Assembly: GCA_003512805.1 (NCBI GenBank)
Contig: DOOK01000421.1
Span: forward strand, 1 to 15,046
Reading direction: 5' to 3'
DNA length: 15,046 nt
DNA from: Erwinia sp.
Lineage (GTDB): Bacteria > Pseudomonadota > Gammaproteobacteria > Enterobacterales > Enterobacteriaceae
Part shown: positions 1-7,390 of the stretch, piece by piece
Numbering within the stretch: position 1 is the stretch's first letter
Layout of the letters: every line of letters starts with the position of its first letter
Position numbers and translations under genes: made by a program
Notes under the pieces: model-generated
The model's database searches: none
What the model was told of the DNA's origin: nothing
Seen by the model: the letters and a program-made list of their open reading frames with translations, nothing else

Positions 1-467
1 CGACTATTCCGCTGAGCGTGGAAGCGCAAACCCGTCGTCTGGGTATCCCGGAATCCATTGCCAGTTTTGCCGCCTCTTTTGGTGCCACTATCGGCCAGAA
101 CGGCTGTGCAGGCCTTTATCCAACTATGCTGGCAGTGATGGTCGCGCCCACGGTAGGCATCAATCCGTTCGATCCGGTCTGGATTGCCACGCTGGTTGGT
201 ATCGTCACGCTAAGTTCTGCTGGTGTAGCGGGCGTGGGCGGCGGCGCAACCTTTGCCGCGCTGATTGTGCTGCCAACTCTGGGTCTGCCGGTCACGCTGG
301 TGGCGCTGTTGATTTCGATTGAACCGCTGATCGATATGGGCCGTACCGCGCTTAACGTTAACGGTTCGATGACGGCAGGTATGCTGACCAGCCAGTGGCT
401 GAAGCAAACCGATAAGTCTTTGCTGGACGCCGAAGCGGATAGCGAAGGCGAGCTGGCCCACCGTTAA
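1..467 (+). CDS. tcyP: L-cystine symporter TcyP, C-terminal part (5' end outside window)
   Basis: This is the last 155 or so codons of a dicarboxylate/amino acid:cation symporter (DAACS) family membrane protein. The reading frame is open from base 3 and the stop is TAA at 465-467. E. coli TcyP (YdjN), an inner-membrane L-cystine uptake carrier, is about 463 residues long, so roughly two thirds lies to the left. The visible part carries the family's C-terminal features. These are the [15 protein letters not shown] segment, the small-residue stretch [13 protein letters not shown], and the hairpin [19 protein letters not shown], whose Asp and Asn belong to the substrate and cation site in this family. 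The tail is short, acidic and cytoplasmic. Its position immediately left of katE matches E. coli apart from the missing cedA. The GTG at 18 is an internal codon, not a start. Assignment to TcyP rather than another DAACS carrier rests on similarity and gene order. Confidence 0.9.
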   Translation, partial: TIPLSVEAQTRRLGIPESIASFAASFGATIGQNGCAGLYPTMLAVMVAPTVGINPFDPVWIATLVGIVTLSSAGVAGVGGGATFAALIVLPTLGLPVTLVALLISIEPLIDMGRTALNVNGSMTAGMLTSQWLKQTDKSLLDAEADSEGELAHR

Positions 468-490
468 GGCCTGAATCGCTTCTCTCTTTC

Positions 491-514
491 AGGGCCGCTT
501 TGCGGCCCTTTTTA
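491..514 (+). terminator. Rho-independent terminator after tcyP
   Basis: Arms AGGGCCGC (491-498) and GCGGCCCT (502-509) form a perfect 8-bp stem around a TTT loop. A T-run follows at 509-513. It lies 24 bases past the tcyP stop codon. Confidence 0.92.
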
Positions 515-565
515 TTGCCTGCTCAACATAACCTTGCGGTTTCCGGGCGTACCTCGCGCACTGTT

Positions 566-573
566 CTATAGTT
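566..573 (+). promoter_or_regulatory. Putative RpoS-type -10 element of katE
   Basis: The octamer CTATAGTT differs by one base from the sigma-S -10 consensus CTATACTT, including the preferred C just before the hexamer. It lies 36 bases before the katE ATG. No good -35 is present at standard spacing, which is common for sigma-S promoters. katE is a classical RpoS-dependent gene in E. coli. The call rests on one motif and is an inference. Confidence 0.5.
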
Positions 574-609
574 AATGGTTAGAAACACACTTCACAGGAG
601 CAAGTGAGC

Positions 610-2874
610 ATGTCGAAAGAAACCGATAACAAGGAAATCACCCATAATGCCCCGCTAACCGGGCCGGATTCCGCCAGGCCGGGAATGGACTCGCTGGCAC
701 CCGGCGATGGTTCGCATAAGCCACTTTCTGAGCCGACGCCGCCCGGCAAGCAACCTACCGCGCCCGGTAGCCTGAAGTCGCCCGATACCCATAACGCCAA
801 ACTGGATGCGCTGGAAACCTTCCGTAAAGGCGGTGAAAACTTCCCGCTGACGACGAATCAGGGTACACGCATTGCAGATGACCAGAACTCGCTGCGCGCC
901 GGTACCCGCGGCCCGACGCTGCTGGAAGATTTTATCCTGCGCGAAAAGATTACCCATTTCGACCACGAACGCATCCCGGAACGCATTGTCCATGCCCGTG
1001 GCTCGGCGGCGCACGGCTATTTCCAGCCTTATCGTGACATGAGCGATATCACTAAAGCGGATTTCCTGCGCGATCCTGAAAAGCAGACGCCGGTCTTTGT
1101 GCGGTTTTCTACCGTTCAGGGCGGGGCAGGCTCGGCAGATACGGTGCGCGATATTCGCGGCTGGGCTACCAAGTTCTATACCGATGAAGGGGTCTTTGAT
1201 TTAGTCGGCAATAATACCCCGGTCTTCTTTATTCAGGATGCGCACAAATTCCCGGATTTCGTCCATGCGGTAAAACCTGAGCCGCACAATGAAATCCCTC
1301 AGGGCCAGAGCGCCCACGACACCTTCTGGGATTACGTCTCGCTACAGCCAGAAACGCTGCATAACGTGATGTGGGCGATGTCAGATCGCGGCATTCCACG
1401 CAGCTATCGCACTATGGAAGGTTTTGGCATCCACACCTTCCGTTTTATCAATGCCGAGGGTAAAGCGACCTTTGTGCGCTTCCACTGGAAACCCGTAGCG
1501 GGCAAAGCTTCGCTGCTGTGGGATGAATCGCAAAAACTCACCGGACGCGATCCTGATTTCCATCGCCGCGACTTGTGGGAAGCCATTGAGGCAGGCGACT
1601 ACCCGGAATATGAGCTGGGTGTGCAGCTGATCCCGGAAGAAGACGAATTTAAATTCGACTTTGACCTGCTGGATGCCACCAAACTGATCCCTGAAGAGCT
1701 GGTCCCGGTTCAGCTGGTCGGTAAGATGGTGCTTAACCGCAATCCGGACAACTTCTTTGCGGAAACAGAACAGGTTGCTTTCCACCCAGGCCACATTGTA
1801 CCTGGACTGGACTTCACCAACGATCCGCTGCTGCAGGGCCGTCTGTTCTCCTATACCGATACGCAGATTAGCCGCCTCGGCGGGCCTAACTTCCACGAAA
1901 TTCCGATTAACCGTCCGACCTGCCCTTACCATAATTTCCAGCGTCAGGGCATGCACCGTACGGATATCGATACCAACCCGGCTAACTACGAGCCGAATTC
2001 TATTAACGACAACTGGCCGCGCGAAACCCCACCGTCACCGCATCGCGGCGGGTTTGAAAGCTATCAGGAGCGAATCGAAGGCCATAAAGTTCGCGAACGT
2101 AGCCCTTCTTTCGGCGAATACTATTCGCAGCCGCGCCTGTTCTGGAACAGCCAGACACCGGTTGAGCAACAACATATTATCGACGCTTTCTCTTTTGAGT
2201 TGAGTAAAGTGGCCCGTGTCTATATCCGCGAGCGCGTGGTGGATCATCTGGTGCGTATTGATGTTTCACTGGCTAACGGCGTGGCGGAGAACCTGGGTAT
2301 TGCGCTGTCCGATGAGCAGATGCATACCGCGCCGCCGAAAGACGTTAACGGTCTTAAGAAGGATGCCAGCCTGAGCCTTTACGCCGTCCCTAGCGGATCG
2401 ATCAAGGGTCGTCAGGTTGCACTGCTGGTCAGTGATGGCGTGATGGCGGCAGACGTGCTGGCTATTCTGCAGGAGCTGAAGGCGCAAGGCGTGCACGCCA
2501 AGCTGCTGGCGCGGCATATGGGCCAGGTTCGTGCCGACGACGGTTCCAACCTGCCAATTGACGCCACTTTTAGCGGCCTGCCTTCGCTGACGTTTGATGC
2601 AGTGATCGTGCCGGATGGCAATATCGACGCGCTGTTGCTCAGTGGCGATGCCCGCTACTTCCTGCTGGAAGCCTATAAACACCTGAAGGTGATCGGCCTC
2701 AGCGGTGATGCTCGTCGCTTTAAGTCCCAGTTCGGCTTAGGCGACAGCGAGCTTGAGGAAGGCCTGATTGAAGACGATAAGGCCGAAGGTGTCCTGATGA
2801 GCGAATTCCTGGCCGCTATGGCCGCTCACCGCGTCTGGTCGCGCAGCCAGAAAGCGCTGAGCGTGCCGGCTTAA
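610..2874 (+). CDS. katE: Catalase HPII (large-subunit monofunctional catalase)
   Basis: This is a cytoplasmic haem catalase that converts hydrogen peroxide to water and oxygen. It is 754 residues, against 753 in E. coli. ATG at 610 is preferred over GTG at 604 because AGGAG (596-600) lies 9 bases before the ATG but only 3 before the GTG. An extended N-terminal arm (about 1-80, with the conserved GMDSLAP and EPTPPG segments) precedes the catalase core. Essential residues fall at the E. coli numbers: distal His128 in VHARGSAAH, Asn201 in VGNNTP, the proximal haem ligand Tyr415 in FSYTDTQ, and His392 in FHPGH, which is cross-linked to Tyr415 in E. coli HPII. The C-terminal flavodoxin/DJ-1-like domain typical of large catalases spans about 595-754. 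Position 669, Cys in E. coli, is Asp here. The gene is a single unit between terminators, probably RpoS-controlled. Confidence 0.98.
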   Translation: MSKETDNKEITHNAPLTGPDSARPGMDSLAPGDGSHKPLSEPTPPGKQPTAPGSLKSPDTHNAKLDALETFRKGGENFPLTTNQGTRIADDQNSLRAGTRGPTLLEDFILREKITHFDHERIPERIVHARGSAAHGYFQPYRDMSDITKADFLRDPEKQTPVFVRFSTVQGGAGSADTVRDIRGWATKFYTDEGVFDLVGNNTPVFFIQDAHKFPDFVHAVKPEPHNEIPQGQSAHDTFWDYVSLQPETLHNVMWAMSDRGIPRSYRTMEGFGIHTFRFINAEGKATFVRFHWKPVAGKASLLWDESQKLTGRDPDFHRRDLWEAIEAGDYPEYELGVQLIPEEDEFKFDFDLLDATKLIPEELVPVQLVGKMVLNRNPDNFFAETEQVAFHPGHIVPGLDFTNDPLLQGRLFSYTDTQISRLGGPNFHEIPINRPTCPYHNFQRQGMHRTDIDTNPANYEPNSINDNWPRETPPSPHRGGFESYQERIEGHKVRERSPSFGEYYSQPRLFWNSQTPVEQQHIIDAFSFELSKVARVYIRERVVDHLVRIDVSLANGVAENLGIALSDEQMHTAPPKDVNGLKKDASLSLYAVPSGSIKGRQVALLVSDGVMAADVLAILQELKAQGVHAKLLARHMGQVRADDGSNLPIDATFSGLPSLTFDAVIVPDGNIDALLLSGDARYFLLEAYKHLKVIGLSGDARRFKSQFGLGDSELEEGLIEDDKAEGVLMSEFLAAMAAHRVWSRSQKALSVPA

Positions 2875-2895
2875 TTCGCCGCTCTTTTGTTCACT

Positions 2896-2930
2896 AAAGG
2901 TGCAGCCGTTAACGGCTGTGCCTTTTTATT
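2896..2930 (+). terminator. Rho-independent terminator after katE
   Basis: A 13-bp stem with two G-T pairs joins 2896-2908 to 2913-2925 around a TTAA loop. It starts with AAAGG, ends with CCTTT and runs into a T-tract (2923-2927) then ATTT. It starts 21 bases after the katE stop. The A-tract on the other side could give some reverse activity. Confidence 0.92.
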
Positions 2931-2998
2931 TAGCACTCCCTGCCCGCTCACCACACGCAAATCGCTTTTCGCGCCCGCTCCCGTCTGAACCGACACTG

Positions 2999-3014
2999 TG
3001 GCATCGAACTTGCT
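2999..3014 (+). promoter_or_regulatory. Candidate sigma-54 (-24/-12) promoter for the MFS transporter
   Basis: TGGCATCGAACTTGCT matches the sigma-54 consensus TGGCACR-N4-TTGCW at 10 of 12 defined bases. GG at 3000-3001 and GC at 3012-3013 are separated by exactly 10 bases. Transcription would start near 3025, about 26 bases before the ATG at 3051. No rival sigma-70 promoter is obvious between the katE terminator and the gene. No activator gene or clear upstream activator palindrome was found in the window. The motif is seen directly; its function is inferred. Confidence 0.5.
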
Positions 3015-3050
3015 TCTTCTCCCTACCATTCTTTGTTTAGGAGAAGCGCC

Positions 3051-4394
3051 ATGAGCGTTGACACTCGCTATCGCTACCGCATTTTCGCCATGCTATTTTT
3101 TATCGCGCTAATTAACTATATCGATCGCGGCGCCCTCTCCTTCGCCGCAAATGCCATTTCTGACGAGTTCCATTTCAGCAAAACCGCGTTGGGCGTGGTG
3201 CTGAGCTACTTCGGCTTTGGCTATCTGTTCGGCTCGCTTTGCGGCGGATTTTTGGCCGATCGGCTGGGCACAAAAAAAGTCTGGCTGCTGGCGGGCATGC
3301 TCTGGTCACTGCTGGAGACAGGCACAGCTTGGGCAGGCGAGCTGGGCGTGGCGCTATTTGGCGGCTCGGCCATTATGGGCTTCGCCGTTATGCGCATCCT
3401 GTTCGGCTTTGCCGAAGGCCCTGCTTACGCGCTGATGAACAAAGCCATTGCGCACTGGGCGCCCGACAACGAGCGCGGTATAGCGCTGGGTATCGGCCTT
3501 TTGAGCACGCAGGTGGGCGCACTGCTGACGGCACCCATAGCCGTGGGTCTGCTGTTGCTGACCCACGACTGGCGGCTGATGTTTATCCTGCTGGGCGTGT
3601 TCTCACTGATCGCCATGCTGATTTTCGCACGGGTTTTCACCGACACTCCGCTACAGCAGCCCCGTACCAGCCAGGCGGAACGCGAACTGATCGGGCGGGG
3701 TCAGCAGCAAAATATAGCCGGGCCGCGCCTGCCCTGGTGGCGCTTTTTTACCAGCCGCACGCTGGTGTGTAACGCGCTGGGCTATTTCGCTTTTCTCTAC
3801 GTCACTTTTACCCTGGTCACCTGGGGACCAAAATATTTGCAGGACAGCTTTCACTACGATCTCCACTCGCTGTGGTATGTCGCGATGATCCCCTGGAGCG
3901 GTGCCTGCATTACCGTGCTGCTGGGCGGCAGGCTCGCCGATACGCTGCTTAAGCGCTCCGGTAATCTGCGGCTGGCCCGCAACGTTTTTGCCGCCGTCGG
4001 GCTGCTCTGTACCGGGCTGTGCTTTATGGCAATCCCCTGGATGGCTTCCGCTGCCGGTATTATTTTGCTGATGACGCTGGGTAACGCGCTAAACGCGCTG
4101 GTGAATAACGTTTACTGGTCGGTGGTGATTGACGTCACGCCGAAATCCACTGTCGGCACCTATAGCGGCATGACGCTGGCGATCGCCAACCTTGCTTCAA
4201 TTCTCTCGCCCATGCTGAGCGGCTGGCTGGCCGAGCATTTTGGCTATAACGCCATGTTCAGCGCGACGGCGGTCATCGCTTTCGGCAGTATGCTGGCGAT
4301 GACGCTGCTGCAACCGGAGAAAAAATTAATGGCAGCCTCGCCTGTGGAAGCCAATCTGGTAGCCAACATGGAGGCGGAGTTAAGAATACGTTAA
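3051..4394 (+). CDS. MFS transporter, anion:cation symporter (ACS) type, substrate unknown
   Basis: This is a 447-residue inner-membrane transporter of the major facilitator superfamily with about 12 hydrophobic segments. The N-terminal block INYIDRGALSFA is characteristic of the ACS family, which includes sugar-acid carriers such as ExuT, GudP and DgoT. The loop 2-3 motif is GFLADRLGTKKVW, with a weaker counterpart GGRLADTLLKRSG in the second half. A hydrophilic central loop (about 200-225) joins the two six-helix halves. ATG 3051 is chosen because AGGAG at 3039-3043 lies 7 bases before it; TTG at 3033 lies upstream of that ribosome site. No catabolic enzyme gene is adjacent, so the substrate cannot be inferred beyond an organic anion. 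The gene has no counterpart between katE and osmE in E. coli, which suggests local insertion or replacement. A sigma-54-type motif precedes it. Confidence 0.88.
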   Translation: MSVDTRYRYRIFAMLFFIALINYIDRGALSFAANAISDEFHFSKTALGVVLSYFGFGYLFGSLCGGFLADRLGTKKVWLLAGMLWSLLETGTAWAGELGVALFGGSAIMGFAVMRILFGFAEGPAYALMNKAIAHWAPDNERGIALGIGLLSTQVGALLTAPIAVGLLLLTHDWRLMFILLGVFSLIAMLIFARVFTDTPLQQPRTSQAERELIGRGQQQNIAGPRLPWWRFFTSRTLVCNALGYFAFLYVTFTLVTWGPKYLQDSFHYDLHSLWYVAMIPWSGACITVLLGGRLADTLLKRSGNLRLARNVFAAVGLLCTGLCFMAIPWMASAAGIILLMTLGNALNALVNNVYWSVVIDVTPKSTVGTYSGMTLAIANLASILSPMLSGWLAEHFGYNAMFSATAVIAFGSMLAMTLLQPEKKLMAASPVEANLVANMEAELRIR

Positions 4395-4413
4395 GCAGTG
4401 TAAGCAACCCGCA

Positions 4414-4440
4414 ACAGGCGTCGGCTGCCGCTTGTGTTTT
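4414..4440 (+). terminator. Possible weak terminator after the MFS transporter
   Basis: ACAGGCG (4414-4420) can pair with CGCTTGT (4429-4435), including one G-T pair, around an 8-base loop. GTTTT follows. The short stem and tract make read-through into the next gene likely. Confidence 0.35.
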
Positions 4441-4464
4441 CACTGGCCCGGAGTAATGTTAGCG

Positions 4465-4488
4465 ACAGTGAGAACCAGGAGACACTGT
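4465..4488 (+). promoter_or_regulatory. Hairpin presenting the ribosome binding site of the 4489 gene
   Basis: ACAGTG (4465-4470) and CACTGT (4483-4488) form a perfect 6-bp stem. The 12-base loop contains AGGAG (4477-4481), and the stem ends exactly at the ATG. In RNA the Shine-Dalgarno sequence would be exposed in the loop while the start codon abuts the stem. A modest effect on translation is possible; this is inferred from sequence only. Confidence 0.35.
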
Positions 4489-4914
4489 ATGAAAAAGGGG
4501 ATAAGCACTCTGTTTGTCTTAATGCTGCTGTCGCCCACGCTGGTTTCAGCGCACCCTGGCGGCTGGGGACCCGGGCCGGGTTGGGATCGCGGTCACGGTT
4601 GGGATCGGGGTCATGGCTGGGATCGCGGCCACGGTTGGGATCGGGGACCCGGGCCAGCAAGACGCTCTTTCCTGCCGGAAGCGGCAGCGGCGGTGATCAT
4701 TGGTGGCCTGACTTACTATGCGCTCAACGGTAACTACTATCAGCGCCAGCAGGACAACACTTATGTGGTGGTGCAGCCGCCGGTAGAGCGCTTCAGCAGC
4801 GACATGCGCGCGCTCGATTACAATGGCGAACGCTTCTACGTGCAGGAAGGTCATTACTATCGTCGCGATATCGACGGACGCTATCTGGAAGTCCCGCGAC
4901 CGCCAGGCCTGTAG
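4489..4914 (+). CDS. Small secreted protein with GWDRGH repeats, function unknown
   Basis: This is a 141-residue protein with a clear Sec signal peptide: MKK, a hydrophobic core at 5-19, and probable cleavage after VSA at residue 21. The mature protein starts with a Gly/Pro/Trp-rich stretch holding four six-residue repeats (residues 31-54), three GWDRGH and one GWDRGP. A short hydrophobic patch, EAAAAVIIGGLTYYAL, spans about 64-79. The C-terminal half is rich in Tyr and has the pattern YNGERFYVQEGHYYRRDIDGRYLEV. This resembles small uncharacterised periplasmic proteins of Gammaproteobacteria; I think of DUF6515, but cannot confirm it. ATG 4489 has AGGAG 7 bases upstream, and upstream in-frame starts would destroy the signal peptide. 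His and Asp in the repeats could bind metal, which is speculation. It lies 94 bases after the transporter on the same strand and converges with osmE. Confidence 0.82.
   Translation: MKKGISTLFVLMLLSPTLVSAHPGGWGPGPGWDRGHGWDRGHGWDRGHGWDRGPGPARRSFLPEAAAAVIIGGLTYYALNGNYYQRQQDNTYVVVQPPVERFSSDMRALDYNGERFYVQEGHYYRRDIDGRYLEVPRPPGL
4579..4650 (+). repeat. Four tandem 18-bp repeats inside the secreted protein gene
   Basis: Units at 4579-4596, 4597-4614, 4615-4632 and 4633-4650 each encode Gly-Trp-Asp-Arg-Gly-His, the last ending in Pro. They differ mainly at third codon positions. The array is bracketed by a 13-base direct repeat, GGGGACCCGGGCC, at 4565-4577 and 4643-4655, offset by 78 bases. Copy number could vary by slippage or recombination without breaking the frame. 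Confidence 0.93.
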
Positions 4915-4924
4915 GGACAGACGT

Positions 4925-4955
4925 AAAAAAACCGGCTAAGGCCGGTTTTTTCTTT
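4925..4955. terminator. Bidirectional terminator between the secreted protein gene and osmE
   Basis: CCGGC (4932-4936) and GCCGG (4941-4945) flank a TAAG loop, extended by an A-tract (4925-4931) opposite a T-tract (4946-4951). Both strands therefore read stem plus U-run. It serves the plus-strand gene ending at 4914 and osmE ending at 4981. Confidence 0.92.
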
Positions 4956-4980
4956 ACCACATCAGGACCGCATCAGGTGA

Positions 4981-5316
4981 TTACTGATTAGCCTGTGGAT
5001 CGGTGTCGTACTCTTTACAGCTCTGGAAGCCGTAGTTCATCACGCGGCCGGTGTCGCTATAGCTGACAAAATAGGTCTGCTGCTTACCGTTACGCTGGCC
5101 AAGCACGTAGGTCTGGCAGGTGCCGCGCGCGTGTACCATGGTGATTTCAGTAGAAGGTGGACCCGCGATGTCGCGAACCTGCTGACGGGTCATGCCTTTT
5201 TTCACGTCCTGTACAACAGGTTTGGTGACGTAGCTTTCCGCGCGATCATAAGCTGAACAGCCGGATAATACAGCAAGCGCCACTGCCGCACCGATAAGTC
5301 CTGTTACCTTGTTCAT
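4981..5316 (-). CDS. osmE: Osmotically inducible lipoprotein OsmE
   Basis: This is a 111-residue envelope lipoprotein of the SmpA/OmlA/BamE fold, close in length to E. coli OsmE (112). The signal peptide ends in a lipobox, VLSGC, with Cys20 as the lipidated residue. The mature part carries the family signature [19 protein letters not shown], then [19 protein letters not shown], and ends with the conserved [11 protein letters not shown] is at 5316-5314. The complement of 5325-5330 gives GAGGAA 8 bases upstream, a good ribosome site. In E. coli the gene is induced by high osmolarity and on entry to stationary phase; its exact role is unsettled. It is divergent from the tetR gene across about 188 bases. 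I could not pick its promoter confidently. Confidence 0.96.
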   Translation of the reverse strand: MNKVTGLIGAAVALAVLSGCSAYDRAESYVTKPVVQDVKKGMTRQQVRDIAGPPSTEITMVHARGTCQTYVLGQRNGKQQTYFVSYSDTGRVMNYGFQSCKEYDTDPQANQ

Positions 5317-5426
5317 GTTTTTTATTCCTCATTTATTGTCCATGTCGCTCTAAGCCTGGAACAGAAAGTCAGAGTTATCAACTTTATGGCCCAAAAAAGG
5401 CCTTACGCTGGCCGAATAAAGCCGTT

Positions 5427-5432
5427 TATAAT
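5427..5432 (+). promoter_or_regulatory. -10 element of the tetR-MFS operon
   Basis: TATAAT is a perfect sigma-70 -10. The base count places the start of transcription at about 5439-5441, directly at the palindromic operator. The best-spaced -35 candidates (TTACGC at 5403-5408) are poor, so identification rests on the -10 and its position relative to the operator. Confidence 0.55.
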
Positions 5433-5440
5433 GGCAAAAT

Positions 5441-5462
5441 TGAGAATGAACGCTCATTCTCA
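5441..5462. promoter_or_regulatory. Palindromic operator, probably for the adjacent TetR regulator
   Basis: TGAGAATGA (5441-5449) and TCATTCTCA (5454-5462) are perfect 9-base inverted arms around ACGC. The site begins 8 bases after a perfect -10 and ends 42 bases before the tetR ATG. TetR proteins commonly repress their own operon from such a position. The arms resemble half a Fur box (GATAATGA), but the 4-base spacer and GC-rich core fit Fur less well. Confidence 0.75.
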
Positions 5463-5504
5463 CTCTACCCTGACGCTTTTTGCTACTGCCCGACACGAGG
5501 AATA

Positions 5505-6086
5505 ATGAGCTCAACCAAGCTGACCCGTGACGCCCGCCATCGGCAGCGTCAGGATGACATCATTGCCGCCGGTCGCCGCTGTTTCCGTCAATCCGGTTTC
5601 CACGGCGCCAGCATGGCGCAGCTGGCTACTGAAGCGCAGCTCAGCGTCGGCCAGATTTATCGCTATTTCGCCAGTAAGGATGCTCTCATCGAAGAGATGG
5701 TCAGGCGCATCATCGATGCTCGCCTGCAGCATATTAACGATACCGCTACGGCCGATCTGCCTCGCCTGCTGGCCTGGCGCCATGCGCTTAACGAGGACGA
5801 CGAGGCGTTAATGAAAGAAGTGGCAGCTGAAGCCACCCGCAATCCGGTTGTGGCCCGCATGATGGCGGACGCCGACCAGCGCATGTTTACCCAGGCCTGC
5901 CTTAACGTAAAGCGCGACCACCCCTCAATGAGCGATGAGCGTGTCTATGCCTGTGTAGAGGTGATTGCGGTGCTGACGGAAGGCACGGCCTGGCGTCGTT
6001 TGACGCCGCAGAAAGCGTCGGCGGAACAGCTTCATACGCTTTACCAACACATCAACACACTCCTTTTCAGGACAGAAGATTTATGA
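5505..6086 (+). CDS. TetR/AcrR-family transcriptional repressor
   Basis: This is a 193-residue one-component regulator. The N-terminal DNA-binding domain (about 13-62) shows the TetR helix-turn-helix pattern: the segment IIAAGRRCFRQSGFHGASM, then AQLATEAQLSVGQIYRYFASKD. The C-terminal ligand and dimer domain (about 65-193) is, as usual, not informative about ligand. ATG 5505 has GAGGA at 5497-5501, close but usable. The stop overlaps the next gene's ATG in an ATGA at 6083-6086, so the regulator and efflux pump are almost certainly co-transcribed and translationally coupled. The perfect palindrome just upstream is the likely autoregulatory site, with the pump de-repressed by its substrate. The pair is absent between osmE and nadE in E. 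coli. Confidence 0.9.
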   Translation: MSSTKLTRDARHRQRQDDIIAAGRRCFRQSGFHGASMAQLATEAQLSVGQIYRYFASKDALIEEMVRRIIDARLQHINDTATADLPRLLAWRHALNEDDEALMKEVAAEATRNPVVARMMADADQRMFTQACLNVKRDHPSMSDERVYACVEVIAVLTEGTAWRRLTPQKASAEQLHTLYQHINTLLFRTEDL

Positions 6087-7276
6087 CACCTGCTCATCCC
6101 AACCGTTTTGGCTACGCCATCACGCTCGGCCTGCTGGCGGCGCTCGGCCCGCTTTGCATCGACCTGTATCTCCCCGCGCTGCCCGCACTGGCTCGCGACC
6201 TGGCTGCGCCGACCGCTACCGCACAGCTCAGCCTTACTGCCGGTCTGATCGGCCTTGGAGCCGGCCAGCTGATTTTTGGCCCCATGAGCGATAAATATGG
6301 CCGCATCAAACCGCTGCTGCTGTCGCTGGTACTGCTGCTGATCGCTTCTGTCGGCTGCGCGATGGCGCAAACCCTCGATCAGCTGCTGCTGGCTCGCCTG
6401 TTTGAAGGGCTTTCCGGCGCGGGGGGCGCGGTGCTTTCGCGCGCTATCGCCAGAGATATGTACAGCGGCCACGACCTGACGCGCTTTTTTGCCTTACTGA
6501 TGTTGGTGAACGGCCTTGCCCCGGTTGCTGCCCCCGTACTGGGTGGCGCGCTGATGGCGCTGCTGAGCTGGCGCGGCCTGTTTATGGTCATTGCGGTGAT
6601 TGCGCTGCTGCTGCTTATTTTGGCACGCGTAAAACTGCGCGAAACGCTGACCCCGGAACGCCGCAGTCAGGGGAGCCTGTTTTCCGCCTGGGCCGCGCTG
6701 GGTCAGGTGGCCACGCACCGCCCCTTTATGGGCTTTTGCCTGACTCAGGGGTTTATGATGTCCGGCATGTTTGCCTACATCGGCGCTTCGCCTTTTGTTC
6801 TGCAGCAGATTTATGGCCTTTCGCCGCAGGCGTTCAGCTTCTGCTTTGCCGCTAACGGCATCGGCCTGATTATCGCTTCGCAAACCAGCGCCCGCCTCAG
6901 CCCTTTATGGGGAGAATATCGCGTAGTAAAAGGCGCGCTGGTGCTGGCCTTTGTCTCGTCTGCCAGCCTGCTGGCTGCCGGTTTAAGCGGCGCCGCCCTG
7001 CCCTTCGTGTTGGTCGCGCTGTTCTTTAGCGTGGCGAGCAACGGTGCGGTCGGCGTGGCTGCCGCGTCGCTGGCGATGCAGAGTCAGGGTCACCGGGCTG
7101 GCAGCGCCTCCGCCGTCCTGGGCGTGGTCATGTTTACCCTGGGTGGTATCGCCGTACCGGTAACGGGCATTGGCGGTACCTCGGTGATGACCATGACCGC
7201 GACCATTTTTGGCTGCTACATGCTGGCGATAATCCTGTTCGTTTTTCTGGCGCAAAAACCGAAAAAGCCTGATTAA
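6083..7276 (+). CDS. Bcr/CflA-type MFS multidrug efflux transporter
   Basis: This is a 397-residue inner-membrane proton antiporter of the DHA1 (12-helix) group. The start of helix 1, LGPLCIDLYLPALPALA, is diagnostic of the Bcr/CflA family. The loop 2-3 motif is GPMSDKYGRIK, and an antiporter motif C-like stretch, GLAPVAAPVLGG, lies at about 145-156. SWRGLF follows it, as in Bcr, and the protein ends in a basic cytoplasmic tail (QKPKKPD). Family members export drugs such as bicyclomycin, chloramphenicol or sulfonamides, and some export cysteine or arabinose; the substrate here is unknown. The ATG overlaps the tetR stop by 4 bases, with AGGA at 6069-6072 inside the tetR end. The gene is therefore under the tetR promoter and operator. 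No strong terminator follows in the 114 bases before nadE. Confidence 0.9.
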   Translation: MTPAHPNRFGYAITLGLLAALGPLCIDLYLPALPALARDLAAPTATAQLSLTAGLIGLGAGQLIFGPMSDKYGRIKPLLLSLVLLLIASVGCAMAQTLDQLLLARLFEGLSGAGGAVLSRAIARDMYSGHDLTRFFALLMLVNGLAPVAAPVLGGALMALLSWRGLFMVIAVIALLLLILARVKLRETLTPERRSQGSLFSAWAALGQVATHRPFMGFCLTQGFMMSGMFAYIGASPFVLQQIYGLSPQAFSFCFAANGIGLIIASQTSARLSPLWGEYRVVKGALVLAFVSSASLLAAGLSGAALPFVLVALFFSVASNGAVGVAAASLAMQSQGHRAGSASAVLGVVMFTLGGIAVPVTGIGGTSVMTMTATIFGCYMLAIILFVFLAQKPKKPD

Positions 7277-7390
7277 TCAGCAAAAGGCGGGTAAACAGTA
7301 GGTTCTGCCTTGTCGTTTCACGCCTGGCACGTTAGTTTTAAGACAGAGGTTTTTGGCAACTGCCCTGACACTAAATCTGAGGAGAGGTAA

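Noticed and set aside
655..1014. Long minus-strand open frames inside katE (also 1381-1956 and 2266-2682)
   Set aside because: They are opposite-strand shadows of a highly conserved, high-GC gene and have no ribosome sites or protein motifs.
5387..5416. GGCC inverted repeats with a T-run on the minus strand, terminator-like, between osmE and tetR
   Set aside because: The stem is only 4-5 bp, and the place is upstream of both divergent genes where no transcript is expected to end.
5441..5462. Fur box reading of the palindrome
   Set aside because: The arms resemble GATAATGA, but the spacer is 4 bases instead of 3 and the core is GC-rich. The adjacent tetR gene is the simpler explanation.
7283..7312. 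AAGGC...GCCTT inverted repeat after the efflux pump gene
   Set aside because: It has a 5-bp stem with a loop of about 18 bases and no T-run, too weak for a terminator call.
7325..7340. TGGCACG-N4-TTTTA, a perfect sigma-54 -24 half upstream of nadE
   Set aside because: The -12 half lacks the essential GC (TT instead), and nadE is a housekeeping gene.
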